64,000 nt of DNA from Komagataeibacter xylinus (GCF_009834365.1 NZ_CP041348.1:1174501-1238500); one strand, 5' to 3'. Positions 35,260 to 44,354 are shown, counted from the stretch's first letter. Made by a program: numbers and translations. The notes: a model not told the origin generated them from the sequence alone.

Positions 35260-36009
35260 TTGGCGGCCGGATCATCTATCGACGCGCTCGGTCAGTTCGA
35301 GCTCCATCCAGTTCTGGGTGCATTGGGCGAATCCCTGCGGTTCAGCCAGTCCCCCATGATGATGATTGTCGCCGCCTTGCTGGTTCTGGCGTTCCTGTAT
35401 ATGGGCATGCGCCCTGCTGCAGTGGTGCCGGGTCGCCTGCAGGCCGCAGCCGAGATGTGCTACGACTTCATCTACAACATGGCGGTCGACACGATCGGCG
35501 TGGAGGGCAAGGCCTTCTTCCCCTTCGTGTTCACGCTGTTCTTCTTCATCCTGGCCGGTAACTACCTTGGCCTGCTGCCTTTCTCCTTCGCCTTCACCAG
35601 CCATATCGCCGTGACCCTGGCGCTGGCGCTGATGGTGTTCTGTCTCTCGATCATCGTATCGCTCAAAGTGCAGGGGGCGAAGTTTTTCGCTCACTTCATG
35701 CCCGCGGGCGCCCCCAAGGCGCTGGCTCCGCTGCTGATTCCGATCGAGATCCTTTCTTTTCTTTCGCGTCCCGTGAGCCTGTCGATCCGTCTGTTCGCCA
35801 ATATGGTGGCGGGTCACGTGATGTTCGATATGTTTGCCGCCTTCACGATCATGCTGGCCGGTCTGGGCTTCTTCGGTGATATCATCGCCGTTGGTCCCGT
35901 GGTCATCAATATCGCGCTGATGGCACTCGAATTGCTGGTTGGTGCCTTGCAGGCCTATGTGTTTGCAATCCTGACCTGCATCTATCTGAGGGAGGCGGTG
36001 GCCCACTAA
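35260..36009 (+). CDS. atpB: F0F1 ATP synthase subunit a
   Basis: Stator subunit of the proton channel (249 aa). SLSIRLFANMVAGHVM carries the essential Arg, and the C-terminal ALELLVGALQAYVFAILTCI is conserved. GNYLGLLPFSF and SRPVSLSIR are further markers. The start is a TTG with AGGGAAGAA upstream, since no closer ATG gives the family N-terminus (FELHPV). It is followed by atpE, atpF' and atpF; the F1 genes are elsewhere, as usual in alphaproteobacteria. Confidence 0.96.
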   Translation: MAAGSSIDALGQFELHPVLGALGESLRFSQSPMMMIVAALLVLAFLYMGMRPAAVVPGRLQAAAEMCYDFIYNMAVDTIGVEGKAFFPFVFTLFFFILAGNYLGLLPFSFAFTSHIAVTLALALMVFCLSIIVSLKVQGAKFFAHFMPAGAPKALAPLLIPIEILSFLSRPVSLSIRLFANMVAGHVMFDMFAAFTIMLAGLGFFGDIIAVGPVVINIALMALELLVGALQAYVFAILTCIYLREAVAH

Positions 36010-36069
36010 CAGGCCGCATCCGCTTCCATCTATTTCAATCCAGAACGTCTGAAACAAGGAAAACAAGAC

Positions 36070-36294
36070 ATGGATATCGCAGCAGCCCGTGAAATTGGTG
36101 CCGGTATCGCCGTTATCGCCCTCGCTGGCGTTGGCATTGGCCTGGGTAACATCTTCTCTACGCTGGTCAGCAGCATCGCGCGCAACCCGTCCGCACGCCC
36201 GCACGTGTTCGGCCTTGGCATGCTGGGCTTCGCCCTGACGGAAGCCGTGGCCCTGTATGCGCTGCTGATCGCGTTCCTGATCCTGTTCGTCTGA
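36070..36294 (+). CDS. atpE: F0F1 ATP synthase subunit c
   Basis: Proton-carrying rotor subunit, 74 residues in two membrane helices. The polar loop is [10 protein letters not shown], and the ion-binding carboxylate is the Glu in [14 protein letters not shown]. Helix one has the glycine-rich [19 protein letters not shown] pattern. The sodium-binding signature is absent, so the enzyme should use protons. The ATG follows AAGGAAAACAAG. Confidence 0.97.
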   Translation: MDIAAAREIGAGIAVIALAGVGIGLGNIFSTLVSSIARNPSARPHVFGLGMLGFALTEAVALYALLIAFLILFV

Positions 36295-36310
36295 TACGCT
36301 GGAGGCGAAC

Positions 36311-36925
36311 ATGGCGCGCGCCGTGATGTATAACAACATCCGAAGGGCGAAGTCTTTCCTGGCTTCGTCCGCGCTGGCTCTGCCGCTGATGGCCATGGCA
36401 GCCCCTGGCGCGCGCGCCGAGGGCATGCCCCAGCTTGATTTTGGCAATCCTTATGTCATCGGTCAGGTGATATGGGGCGCTGGCATTTTTCTGGTTCTCT
36501 ACCTGCTGCTGAGCCGTTCGGCCCTGCCCAAGGTGGAGAAGGTTCTCTCGCTGCGTCGTCAGACCATCGAGACCGACCTTGGCATCGCGCACAAGGCCAA
36601 GACCCGCGCTGATGAAGCCGTGGCCGACCTGCACGCCGCACGCCGCAAGGCGCTGGCCGATGCACAGGCCAATGTGGACAAGGTTGTCGAGGAGGCCCGT
36701 CTGGCCGCCGCCCGGCAGACCGAGGAAATGAACGCACGCCTTGCTGCCGAGATCAGTGATGCCGAGACCCGCATCGCGCAGGCCCGGACACAGGCACTGG
36801 CATCCGTTCGCGAGATTTCCACAAACACGGCGGAAACGCTGATCAATCAGTTATCTGGCATTGCCGCCCCGGCCGATTTCGTGACGGCAAAGGTCGGTTC
36901 TGCTGCGGCAGCACGTGGTCTCTGA
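36311..36925 (+). CDS. atpG: F0F1 ATP synthase subunit b'
   Basis: Peripheral-stalk subunit of the alphaproteobacterial b/b' pair (204 aa). A hydrophobic N-terminal stretch (about 12-37), resembling a leader, precedes the membrane helix VIWGAGIFLVLYLLLSRSAL. A long charged coiled coil (about 75-180) follows, rich in Ala, Arg and Glu. LPKVEKVLSLRRQTIETDL marks the family. It sits between atpE and atpF. Naming varies (atpF', atpX, atpG); the symbol here follows use for b'. Confidence 0.9.
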   Translation: MARAVMYNNIRRAKSFLASSALALPLMAMAAPGARAEGMPQLDFGNPYVIGQVIWGAGIFLVLYLLLSRSALPKVEKVLSLRRQTIETDLGIAHKAKTRADEAVADLHAARRKALADAQANVDKVVEEARLAAARQTEEMNARLAAEISDAETRIAQARTQALASVREISTNTAETLINQLSGIAAPADFVTAKVGSAAAARGL

Positions 36926-36955
36926 CCCGCTGCCCAAGACAGACAGGTCATAATC

Positions 36956-37450
36956 ATGTTTCATGATCCCCGTTTCTGGTCGGCTGTTGCCTTTGTCCTG
37001 TTTTTCGTCCTGTTCGGGCGTTCACTGTGGAAACCCCTGGTGAGCGCGCTGGACGGGCGGGCAGAGCGCATTCGTGCCGAGCTTGATGAGGCAGCCCGCC
37101 TGCGCCGCGAGGCCGAGCAGATGCTGGAGGACGCAACGCGAGACCGCGAGGCGGCTCTCGCCGAAGCCAAGGAACTGGTCGAGCACTCCCTGCGTGAAGC
37201 CGCGAACATCGCAGAAAAAGCCCGCAAGGACGCCGATGATATCGCCGCACGACGTGAGCAGATGGCCAAGGACCGGATCGCATCGGCCGAGCGTTCCGCC
37301 CTGCGCGAAGTGCGCGAGACGGCAGTTGACATCGCCATCCAGGCCGCCCGCGAGACGCTGGCTGCCAGCCTGCCTGCGGATGCTGATGGAAAGATCATCG
37401 ACAAGGCGATCGGCGATCTGCCGGCAGCCCTTTCCCAGCGCGCTGCCTGA
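36956..37450 (+). CDS. atpF: F0F1 ATP synthase subunit b
   Basis: Second peripheral-stalk subunit (164 aa). One N-terminal membrane helix (FWSAVAFVLFFVLFGRSLW) is followed by KPLVSALDGRAERIRAELDE and a long coiled coil ending near residue 150. It forms a heterodimer with b' holding F1 to Fo. It is the last gene of the Fo operon; a glycosyltransferase gene begins within about 20 bases. Confidence 0.94.
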   Translation: MFHDPRFWSAVAFVLFFVLFGRSLWKPLVSALDGRAERIRAELDEAARLRREAEQMLEDATRDREAALAEAKELVEHSLREAANIAEKARKDADDIAARREQMAKDRIASAERSALREVRETAVDIAIQAARETLAASLPADADGKIIDKAIGDLPAALSQRAA

Positions 37451-37471
37451 TTGCCTTTGCAGCCGCCCGTC

Positions 37472-38227
37472 ATGCAGGACAGTGATAACGGGGCGTCTTC
37501 ACGCCCCGTTTTGTCCATTATCGCCGCTGTTCTGAACGAGGGCGGCAATATCCGCCCGCTCTGTCAGGAAATCGCGGCCGTGCTCGACCGCCTGCCCCCG
37601 GCTGAAATCATCTTTGTGGATGATGGCAGCACGGATGGCACCATGGCGGAACTTGAAACAGTCAGGCGCGATGGTATCCTGCCGCATCTGCGTATTCTCA
37701 GCCATGAGGCAGCCTACGGCAAATCCGCAGGGCTGCGTACCGGCATTGAGGCTGCGCGTGGCGAGTGGGTCATCGTGCTTGATGGCGACGGGCAGGATAA
37801 TCCCATCGACTTCATCAACATGCTCGCACTGTGCCAGGAGGCAAGCGGGCGTGCACCCCTGGTGGTGGGCGTGCGTACCAAACGGCGCGATACCCTGTCG
37901 CGCAGGCTGGCCTCGCGTTTTGCCAATGGCCTGCGCCGCCGCCTGCTTGATGATGGCTGCCCCGATACGGGGGCCTCGCTCAAGGCGTTCCGGCGGGAGG
38001 ATTTCCTGCAACTGCCGCAATTCGAGGGCCTGCACCGTTTCCTGCCTTCTTTAATGGGGCAGCGCGGTGTGCCGCTGGTGTGCATGCCGGTGCATCATCG
38101 CAACCGGCTGCATGGTTCCTCCAAATACACCAATTTCAACCGGGCGATTGTTGGCATCCGCGATATACTGGGTGTCATGTGGCTCAATAACCGCGCCAGG
38201 ATACCGAAACGCGTTACCGAACGCTGA
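37472..38227 (+). CDS. Family 2 glycosyltransferase (DPM1/ArnC-like)
   Basis: GT-A fold transferase (251 aa) of the polyprenyl-phosphate-sugar synthase type. VLSIIAAVLNEGGNIRPLCQ opens the nucleotide-binding fold. IIFVDDGSTDGT and WVIVLDGDGQDNP provide the metal-binding acidic residues. CPDTGASLKAFRRE and VHHRNRLHGSSKY match ArnC/dolichol-phosphate-mannose synthases. It lacks clear C-terminal membrane helices. The frame is open to a TTG at 37451. The next gene is an ArnT-like transferase, so the pair probably makes and then uses a lipid-linked sugar. Confidence 0.82.
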   Translation: MQDSDNGASSRPVLSIIAAVLNEGGNIRPLCQEIAAVLDRLPPAEIIFVDDGSTDGTMAELETVRRDGILPHLRILSHEAAYGKSAGLRTGIEAARGEWVIVLDGDGQDNPIDFINMLALCQEASGRAPLVVGVRTKRRDTLSRRLASRFANGLRRRLLDDGCPDTGASLKAFRREDFLQLPQFEGLHRFLPSLMGQRGVPLVCMPVHHRNRLHGSSKYTNFNRAIVGIRDILGVMWLNNRARIPKRVTER

Positions 38228-38239
38228 AGGGACCGTGCC

Positions 38240-39910
38240 ATGACGCGCCTGACACTGCGCCACTATGTTTTTGTGGCGCTGTCCGTGTTTGTCCTGTTCC
38301 TGCCCGGACGGGCCTCGCTGCCGCCGCTGGACCGTGACGAACCCCGCTACATGGAAGCCACGACCCAGATGCTGCATAGCGGCAACTACGTCGATGTGCG
38401 GTTTCTTGATCAGCCCCGCTACCATCAGCCTGCAGGTATTTACTGGCTGGAGGCGGCTGCCGTAAGGCTGACCGGCATGCAGGACCAGCATGCAACTTGG
38501 CCGTACCGTATTCCCTCGCTTCTTGCTGTAACCGCTGCGGCCGTGTTGACGGCCTGGATCGGCGCTGCCCTGTTCGGCCCGCAATGTGGCCTGCTGGCGG
38601 CAGCCCTGCTGGCTGTCTCGGTGCTGATGACGGCCGAAGGCCGCATGGCCACGATCGACACCACCCTGCTTTTGTTTGTGCTGCTGGCGCAATGCGGCCT
38701 GCTGCGTGCCTATCTTGACCGCGAGCGCGATCTGGCCACGCCGCTGGCGGCGGCGCTGTTATACTGGATCGCGCTGGGTTGTGGGCTCATGCTCAAGGGG
38801 CCGGTGGTACTGATTCCCGGCTTTGGCACGCCGCTGGCGCTGGCGCTGGTGGAGCGGCGCATTGACTGGTGGCGCCGGCTGCGCCCGGCCTGGGGCTGGC
38901 TGCTCATGCTGGCTATCGTGCTGCCGTGGTGCATTGCCATCGGGGTCATCAGCCATGGTGATTTCTTCTCGCGCGCGGTGGGGCGCAATTTTCTGGGCAA
39001 GGTGGCGAGCGGGCAGGAAACGCATGGCCTGCCGCCGGGCTATCATCTGGCCGTGTTCGCGCTTGCCTTCTGGCCCGGCTCGCTTTTTGCGGCCATGAGC
39101 CTGCCCTTTGTGTGGGCGCAGCGTTTTCAGCCGCATGTGCGCTACCTGCTGTGCTGGATCGTGCCGCACTGGCTGGTGTTCGAGGCTATCGCGACCAAAC
39201 TGCCGCATTATGTGCTGCCGACCTACCCGGCCATTGCCATCCTGACGGCTGCGGCCGTGGTCTCTTTTCCCACGGAGTGGGCATGGCCCCGCGCCTTGTG
39301 GGCGCGTGGCCTGCTCGCGGCCTATGCGCTGATCTGGTTTACGGTGGGTTCCATACTGGCTTTTGCCGGGCCGGTGCTGCTGTGGCGCATGGAAGGTACG
39401 CTGTCACCCGCCGCCATGCTGATCCCGGTTGGAGCGCTGCCGGTGCTGGGGCTGTCGGCCTATCTCATTTTGCATCGTGAGGTGCTGCGGGCGGTCATGG
39501 CGGCGGTTGCTGCGGCGGTCATCATCCATGTCGGCCTGTTTACAACCGTCATTCCGCACTTGCAGACCATATGGCTCAGCCCACGCCTGGCCGCCATGGT
39601 GGATGATCACCGCCGCTGCGGGCGCGAGAGCATTGTTGCCTCGACATCGGATTCAGAACCCAGCCTTGTCTTTCTGCTTGGTGAAAACACCCGGTTGATT
39701 ACGCCTGCGGCGGCAGCTGATTTCCTGCAGCAGAACCAGAAATGCGGCATGGTTCTGGTGGGTGCGCATGAGCTTGCGGCTTTCAGCACCCGGGCGCTGC
39801 AAGATGGCCTGGACCTGCATGAACTCGGGCAGCAGACGGGGTTGAACTATTCAAACGGCAAGCATCTGGAAATCGGGCTGTATGTGGTGATGCCGCCTAC
39901 GGCACCGTAA
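38240..39910 (+). CDS. ArnT/PMT-family membrane glycosyltransferase (GT83-like)
   Basis: Integral membrane transferase (556 aa) with about twelve helices. LPPLDRDEPRYMEATTQML carries the conserved D/E pair in the first periplasmic loop. VRFLDQPRYHQPAGIYWL and ATKLPHYVLPTYPAIAIL are typical of ArnT-like proteins. The C-terminal 120 residues form a soluble periplasmic domain. It would move a sugar from a polyprenyl-phosphate carrier to lipid A or another envelope acceptor, together with the preceding glycosyltransferase. The acceptor and sugar are unknown. Confidence 0.82.
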   Translation: MTRLTLRHYVFVALSVFVLFLPGRASLPPLDRDEPRYMEATTQMLHSGNYVDVRFLDQPRYHQPAGIYWLEAAAVRLTGMQDQHATWPYRIPSLLAVTAAAVLTAWIGAALFGPQCGLLAAALLAVSVLMTAEGRMATIDTTLLLFVLLAQCGLLRAYLDRERDLATPLAAALLYWIALGCGLMLKGPVVLIPGFGTPLALALVERRIDWWRRLRPAWGWLLMLAIVLPWCIAIGVISHGDFFSRAVGRNFLGKVASGQETHGLPPGYHLAVFALAFWPGSLFAAMSLPFVWAQRFQPHVRYLLCWIVPHWLVFEAIATKLPHYVLPTYPAIAILTAAAVVSFPTEWAWPRALWARGLLAAYALIWFTVGSILAFAGPVLLWRMEGTLSPAAMLIPVGALPVLGLSAYLILHREVLRAVMAAVAAAVIIHVGLFTTVIPHLQTIWLSPRLAAMVDDHRRCGRESIVASTSDSEPSLVFLLGENTRLITPAAAADFLQQNQKCGMVLVGAHELAAFSTRALQDGLDLHELGQQTGLNYSNGKHLEIGLYVVMPPTAP

Positions 39911-39915
39911 TAAAT

Positions 39916-39967
39916 AAAAGTTTTTGGGTGCTGCCTTTTTCAAAAAAGATAGCACCCAAAACTTTTT
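39916..39967. repeat. Dispersed palindromic repeat, single-hairpin copy
   Basis: AAAAGTTTTTGGGTGCTGCC and the matching AGCACCCAAAACTTTTT form the ends and lower stem, closed by TTTTTCAAAAAA. It begins 5 bp after the ArnT-like stop. A worn second half (CTTCAGAACTTTTTGCTTC) follows. Confidence 0.75.
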
Positions 39968-40001
39968 ACACTTCAGAACTTTTTGCTTCAGGCATCATTA
40001 C

Positions 40002-40041
40002 AAAAAAGGCGCTGCGCGGGTTCTGCCCGGCAGCGCCTTTT
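40002..40041. terminator. Terminator between convergent ArnT-like and porin genes
   Basis: AAAAAAGGCGCTGC pairs with GCAGCGCCTTTT, with an inner GGG/CCC reinforcing the loop. T-runs on both sides make it a bidirectional terminator, chiefly for the porin gene. Confidence 0.85.
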
Positions 40042-40059
40042 GCTTTTGGAGGGATGGCC

Positions 40060-41832
40060 TCAGAACAGCAGGATCATACCACCCGAGGCACTGTTGTCGC
40101 TTTCCTTGTAGGGGCCGTGGGCTGCGGAACTGGTATGGGCGTATTCGGCCACAAGGTTCAGCCAGTCGGTCATCTTGTAGTAAGCAGCACCCACTTCGGA
40201 TTCGTTGCGGCGCACGAGGTCAGGATCTTTCTCGCCCGGTGCCAGATACAGGTTACTGACACCATAGCTGCCCACGAGTTTGAACTTCTTGGTGAAGTTA
40301 TACATCATCTGGACATAGTAGCCTTCCGATGCGCGCTTGCGGCCGTTACTGGCCACGCCATCAAAGAACAGGCCGGTCGTGCCAAGGCCGCTGCCGCGAT
40401 AGTAGTAGCCCACAAACTGCGCCGGGCCATAGGTCAGCTTCGTGCCGATTTCGCCCGCTTCCGCCGTGACACCATGCTTCTGGCCCGGAATGACGGAAAC
40501 ATCCGCAGTACTGGTAGTAGAGTAGGGAAATGCCGTTACGCCATCTGCTTCAAGTAATTGGGTGGTGACCGTTGTCGTCTTGCTGACCGTCAGGTCCTGC
40601 TGGTGCTGCGTCAGGAAGCTGGCCCAGATGCGGGCACTCAGGCCGCCAATCTTGAAGTCATATGTCACCTTGCCCTGGATCATGGGCGAGCTGTGCTGCG
40701 TGGAGGCTGCCGAATAGGCATTGCCATTGCCATCCGCGCCCGAGAAATCGAACTCATCAAGCGGCTGCAGGATGCCGATCGTGCCCTGGAAGCCCTTGAT
40801 GGTGGGCGACTGGTAGGAAATCTGCGGAATCCAGTCGGCATAGACATAACCGACGCCAATACGGCCAAGCGAGGTGTTGCCCGGCGCCGAGTTGCTGCCG
40901 GTCGAGCCCACGCTGAGCAGCGTGGCGTCATCAAGGATGGCGTCGCCACCAAAGATGCCAAGGTCACGACCAATCTTGAACGTGCCCCATTTCTTGTTGC
41001 CCGCCGTCACGTAAACCTGACGAAAATCGATGCCGGCCGTGCCAAGGCCCACCGGGCTGCCGCCGGTATTGGCGTTGAAGGCGCCGTTCTTGGCATTGTT
41101 GATGCCGGGATACATGCCCATCACGGCGGCAAGGTCGATGCCGTTCTGCGTGGTCGAGAGCTTGAGAATCAGGCCCGCGGGCAGCAGGCCGTTACGCAGC
41201 GCCGAGGAATCGAACCCGCTCGACCCCGTCGAGACACCACCAGCCACCGGCATGCCGCCAGCAGGGCTGTTATAGGTATAGAAACCGTTGATGAAGCCCG
41301 ACAGGTTGATGTCGATCGGCCCGGCCTTGAAGGTCAGGCCCTTGCCGGGCACGTATTTTTCCATCCGCACAAGCGACATGCCGCCGCCAAGGCCCATGGA
41401 ATGCTGGGCGGCAAGCCAGGTGGACTCAGCCGAGGCCGCGCTGGCCTGCGCGCTGGCCGCTGCCTGCTGCGCCTGGGCAAGAACATAGTCGGGATCCATG
41501 CCGTTGCCGCCAATCTCGATCTGGCCGGGGGGCTGGACCGCCTGGCCCATCGCGGTGCGCATGGGCGCATGGGCGGCTGTCGTGCCCATGTGGCGCGCGG
41601 CGGGCACGTATTGCTGCGTGCGGGCCGCACTGGTTGCGGCCTCGTGCACATGCTGCAGGTGATGGGCGAGCAGGCCGCGATATTCACCCTGCGTCAGGCT
41701 GCCCTTCGCCTTCAGGATATCGAGAAGTTCACTATAATCGTCAGCCCATGCGTCATCGACGCAGACAAGCGACGCCCCTCCGCTTGCCATAACAACCACC
41801 GCGCCAATACGCGCCAATTTTCCTGCCGACAT
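40060..41832 (-). CDS. Outer membrane porin
   Basis: A 590-residue exported barrel protein. The N-terminus MSAGKLARIGAVVVMASGGA is a signal peptide, cleaved near DDAWADD. DYSELLDILKAKGSLTQGEY is the helical/periplasmic start common in porins. An Ala/Gln-rich stretch (about 120-145) follows. The barrel begins at LTFKAGPIDINLSGFINGFY, with GTFKIGRDLGIFGGDAILDD forming a typical constriction region, and the protein ends in an aromatic residue (MILLF). The ATG at 41832 is preceded by AGGGAG. Substrate specificity cannot be read from sequence. Confidence 0.85.
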   Translation of the reverse strand: MSAGKLARIGAVVVMASGGASLVCVDDAWADDYSELLDILKAKGSLTQGEYRGLLAHHLQHVHEAATSAARTQQYVPAARHMGTTAAHAPMRTAMGQAVQPPGQIEIGGNGMDPDYVLAQAQQAAASAQASAASAESTWLAAQHSMGLGGGMSLVRMEKYVPGKGLTFKAGPIDINLSGFINGFYTYNSPAGGMPVAGGVSTGSSGFDSSALRNGLLPAGLILKLSTTQNGIDLAAVMGMYPGINNAKNGAFNANTGGSPVGLGTAGIDFRQVYVTAGNKKWGTFKIGRDLGIFGGDAILDDATLLSVGSTGSNSAPGNTSLGRIGVGYVYADWIPQISYQSPTIKGFQGTIGILQPLDEFDFSGADGNGNAYSAASTQHSSPMIQGKVTYDFKIGGLSARIWASFLTQHQQDLTVSKTTTVTTQLLEADGVTAFPYSTTSTADVSVIPGQKHGVTAEAGEIGTKLTYGPAQFVGYYYRGSGLGTTGLFFDGVASNGRKRASEGYYVQMMYNFTKKFKLVGSYGVSNLYLAPGEKDPDLVRRNESEVGAAYYKMTDWLNLVAEYAHTSSAAHGPYKESDNSASGGMILLF

Positions 41833-42314
41833 AGTATTAAACTCCCTATGCGCATTCCTGTTGTATAAAACCCGGCGGGTCAATGGCCCCCAATGGCCGC
41901 AGCAGGGGCCAGGGCAGGGGCCGCAGGGCGCGGAACTGTGCAGGGATTCCTCCCCTCAGGGTGGGAGGAACAGGAGGCGCAGGGTGGGTTGCGTTATGGA
42001 TTCGTTGGTTAATCTTCCTTTTTTTTCATACAATGTTCAAAAAATGGTCATAACACAACACATGTGCGTTTTTGGTCTTGTGGTGTGCGACAGGGCAGTA
42101 CGTCATGGTGCCCGGCAGACTGGAATGGTCCGGTTTCGCAAAGAACGTAAAGATCCATCAAACAATCGTGTGCGGCGCAATTCGTGGTTTCTGTTCAATA
42201 AAACGGCATGAGCAGGTCGATTGCCGCCGCAGCAATACACAGTAGAGCCTCACAAAGCTGTGTTTGTATTTTATTAACTTAGTTCTTGACCGTCTCTTCC
42301 ATGCCAGTCGGGGT
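41833..42314. other. Gene-free region between porin and small gene
   Basis: No credible coding frame. It holds the porin leader, a hairpin TTCCTCCC/GGGAGGAA (about 41948-41972) and a strikingly AT-rich right half (about 42130-42300) that differs from the GC-rich left half. Nothing else stands out. Confidence 0.5.
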
Positions 42315-42554
42315 TCAGGCCAGCAGGGTGCGGGCCTGCCGCCAGGCCTGCTCCAGCGCATCGACCATGGTGGGCGCGGGCGCGGTCCATTCCTGTGCAC
42401 CCTGTCCGGGAACGTCGAGGCGCGCGAGCCAGCGCTCGGCATCAGGCGATCCGGGCAGGCGCTCGATATTGATCCCCCAGGGGGCGGGAATGCGCGACAG
42501 CACGCGGGCCAGCCTTTTCTCGGGCGTAAGCGGCGTTGCGTAATTATGGGACAT
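42315..42554 (-). CDS. Conserved small protein, function unknown
   Basis: A 79-residue soluble protein with an excellent AAGGAGG binding site 6 bases before its ATG. The product starts MSHNYATPLTPEKRLARVLS and contains WGINIERLPGSPDAERWLAR and WTAPAPTMVDALEQAWRQAR. No metal site or membrane segment is visible. The regular amphipathic C-terminal helix and strong start signals argue that it is real. It is divergent from the DUF2721 gene. Confidence 0.65.
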   Translation of the reverse strand: MSHNYATPLTPEKRLARVLSRIPAPWGINIERLPGSPDAERWLARLDVPGQGAQEWTAPAPTMVDALEQAWRQARTLLA

Positions 42555-42571
42555 GGGTGCCTCCTTTTTTC

Positions 42572-42629
42572 AAAAAGCGTTCCGCACAAACGTCCTTATG
42601 ATTGCTTGATGTTTGTGGAACGGGCTTTT
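42572..42629. other. Long imperfect hairpin in the divergent promoter region
   Basis: AAAAGC-GTTCCGCACAAAC pairs with GTTTGTGGAACGGGCTTTT across a loop of about 20 bases, with small bulges. It lies immediately upstream of the small minus-strand gene, so it could be a terminator, an operator dyad or a relic of the dispersed repeat (its left edge reads TTTTTTCAAAAAGC). Confidence 0.45.
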
Positions 42630-42723
42630 CAACCAGCCTTCAGGGCGTAAGTCTGCCCCTTGACGGAGCAGCGGATAACCCCAAAAAACGCACGGTTGCC
42701 CGCAGCCAAGGATATGCCTGCCC

Positions 42724-43230
42724 GTGTCGCCTTTTCCCGGCCTTGTGCCTGATGAATCTGTTGATGGCGTTGCCCATCTGATCCAGACGGCGCTGACGCC
42801 GGTGTTCATGCTGTCAGGCATCGGCACGTTGCTCAACATGTTCAACACGCGGCTTGCACGGGTCAGCGATCATATCGAGACCGTGCGCGACAAGCTGGAA
42901 AATGCCGATGACAAGGGCAGCAACAGCGCCGCCGTGCTGCTGCGCCGGCTGACCCACCTGCATTACCGCACCCTGCTGCTTGATGCCGCCATACTGTTTG
43001 GCGGGGTGGGCGGCGCTTCGGCCTGCGGGTCGGCTTTCGCGCTCTTTCTGGGCAGCGTGCGTGACTCTGCCATAGCGTGGTGGCTGGTGCTCATGTTTGG
43101 CAATGCGCTGGTGTGCACGGTCATTGCGCTGGGCATGTTTTTAGGTGACAGCATCGTTGCGTGGCATGGCCTGCGCGTGACCACCTTCCTGCCGCACAAG
43201 CAGGAAATGCTTGAAAGCCAGGTAGACTGA
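42724..43230 (+). CDS. DUF2721 family membrane protein
   Basis: A 168-residue inner-membrane protein. IQTALTPVFMLSGIGTLLNM followed by NTRLARVSDHIETVRDKL is the DUF2721 signature: a first helix, then a charged helix with conserved Arg and Asp. Two further membrane helices lie near residues 90-115 and 118-145. The start is a GTG with AAGGA about 12 bases upstream. The family function is unknown. A dispersed repeat copy starts 8 bp after the stop. Confidence 0.8.
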   Translation: MSPFPGLVPDESVDGVAHLIQTALTPVFMLSGIGTLLNMFNTRLARVSDHIETVRDKLENADDKGSNSAAVLLRRLTHLHYRTLLLDAAILFGGVGGASACGSAFALFLGSVRDSAIAWWLVLMFGNALVCTVIALGMFLGDSIVAWHGLRVTTFLPHKQEMLESQVD

Positions 43231-43237
43231 AAACAAA

Positions 43238-43304
43238 GAAGTTTTTTTCAAAAAGCTTCGAGGAATGCCGCCTTTTTAAAAAAGGGCGGCGCCCGAAAAC
43301 TTTT
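43238..43304. repeat. Dispersed palindromic repeat, shortened copy
   Basis: GAAGTTTTTTTCAAAAAGCTTC forms the first hairpin fused to the end, GCCGCC/GGGCGGC the second, then CCCGAAAACTTTTAT. It lies between the convergent DUF2721 and thiamine-precursor genes and abuts the stop of the latter. Confidence 0.75.
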
Positions 43305-43308
43305 ATTA

Positions 43309-44271
43309 TCAGGGCGCGGCAGCACTGAACGGATCGAGCGCGTACTGCCCTAACGCAATGTCATGCGTCATCAGCCCATGGGCGTGCAGGAAGGCGGCGA
43401 AGGCCTCGTAGCGCGGCCGGTTGAGCAGGGCAGGCTGCTTGCACAGGCGCGGCAGCGTGGCCTGCCAGGCCGCGCGGTTGAGCGGCGTGTCGAGTTCCGG
43501 ATGGTCATGAATGGCCTGCGCCAGAATGGCGTCGGGGTGATTGATAAGCGTGTTCGTGCCCTCGGCCAGCGCCTCCATGAAGGCTTTGACCCAGGCATCA
43601 TGCCCATGGGCGCGCGCGGCGAGAAAGATCAGTTCATCGGAGATCGGCACGCCGTGTTCCTCGGGGTAGAAGGCCGAAACCCTGATCCCCTTCTGCTGCA
43701 GGTCGAGCAGTTCATAGGTGCGCACGGCACCGATCACGCCATCTACCGCATGGCTGATCAGGGCCTGTTCAAGCTGGAAATTGACATTCACCTGCCTGAC
43801 ATCATTCACACCAAGGCCCACCGAATGCAGCATGGCGTCAAGCGAGGCATCATCCACGCCTGGCATGGAAATGCCGATGGTTTTGCCTTTCAGGTCTGCA
43901 AGGCCGTGAATATCAGCGCCAGTAATCAGCACGTTCAGCGGCGTGTCGATCAGCGTGCCCACGCGCACCAGCGGAATATCTTGGTCAGCCAGCATGCCAA
44001 GCTGCGCCTGATAGGACACGGCAAGGTCAGCCTGCCCCGCCGCGACGAGGCGCGGGGGCGAGCCGGGATCGGCAGGGGCAATGAGTTTGACATCCAGCCC
44101 GTGGCGGGTAAACGCCCCGCTGTACTGCGCGGCCAGAAGGCTGGCATGGTCGGCATTGAGGAACCAGTCCAGCACGACCGTGACCTGTTGCCCCGCAGCC
44201 AGGGCAGGGCGGGTCATGAGCATACAGGCCACAATGGCTATCATGCCCGGCGCGCGCCTGAAGATTTGCAT
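43309..44271 (-). CDS. thiY: Thiamine-precursor ABC transporter substrate-binding protein (ThiY/NMT1-like)
   Basis: Periplasmic binding protein (320 aa) with signal peptide (MQIFRRAPGMIAIVACMLMT, cleaved near ALAAG). VTVVLDWFLNADHASLLAAQ is the pyrimidine-binding WxxNxxH-type start of NMT1/ThiY proteins. The segments PPRLVAAGQADLAVSYQAQL and LKGKTIGISMPGVDDAS are also typical. A TPP riboswitch precedes it, tying it to thiamine or hydroxymethylpyrimidine uptake. The frame is open to 44424 but that stretch is the riboswitch. No permease or ATPase gene is adjacent. Confidence 0.88.
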   Translation of the reverse strand: MQIFRRAPGMIAIVACMLMTRPALAAGQQVTVVLDWFLNADHASLLAAQYSGAFTRHGLDVKLIAPADPGSPPRLVAAGQADLAVSYQAQLGMLADQDIPLVRVGTLIDTPLNVLITGADIHGLADLKGKTIGISMPGVDDASLDAMLHSVGLGVNDVRQVNVNFQLEQALISHAVDGVIGAVRTYELLDLQQKGIRVSAFYPEEHGVPISDELIFLAARAHGHDAWVKAFMEALAEGTNTLINHPDAILAQAIHDHPELDTPLNRAAWQATLPRLCKQPALLNRPRYEAFAAFLHAHGLMTHDIALGQYALDPFSAAAP

Positions 44272-44354
44272 GGTAGGAAAGCCCCCCTGGCCAGCATGGA
44301 CGTGGAGCACGCGGCAGGCAGGGAGCGGCATCATGGCCCGTGGCGGGGCCGTGC

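Noticed and set aside
41861..42211. 116-codon plus-strand frame in the porin upstream region
   Set aside because: Composition is Arg/Gly/Gln-rich as expected from a shadow of GC-rich non-coding DNA, and there is no binding site.
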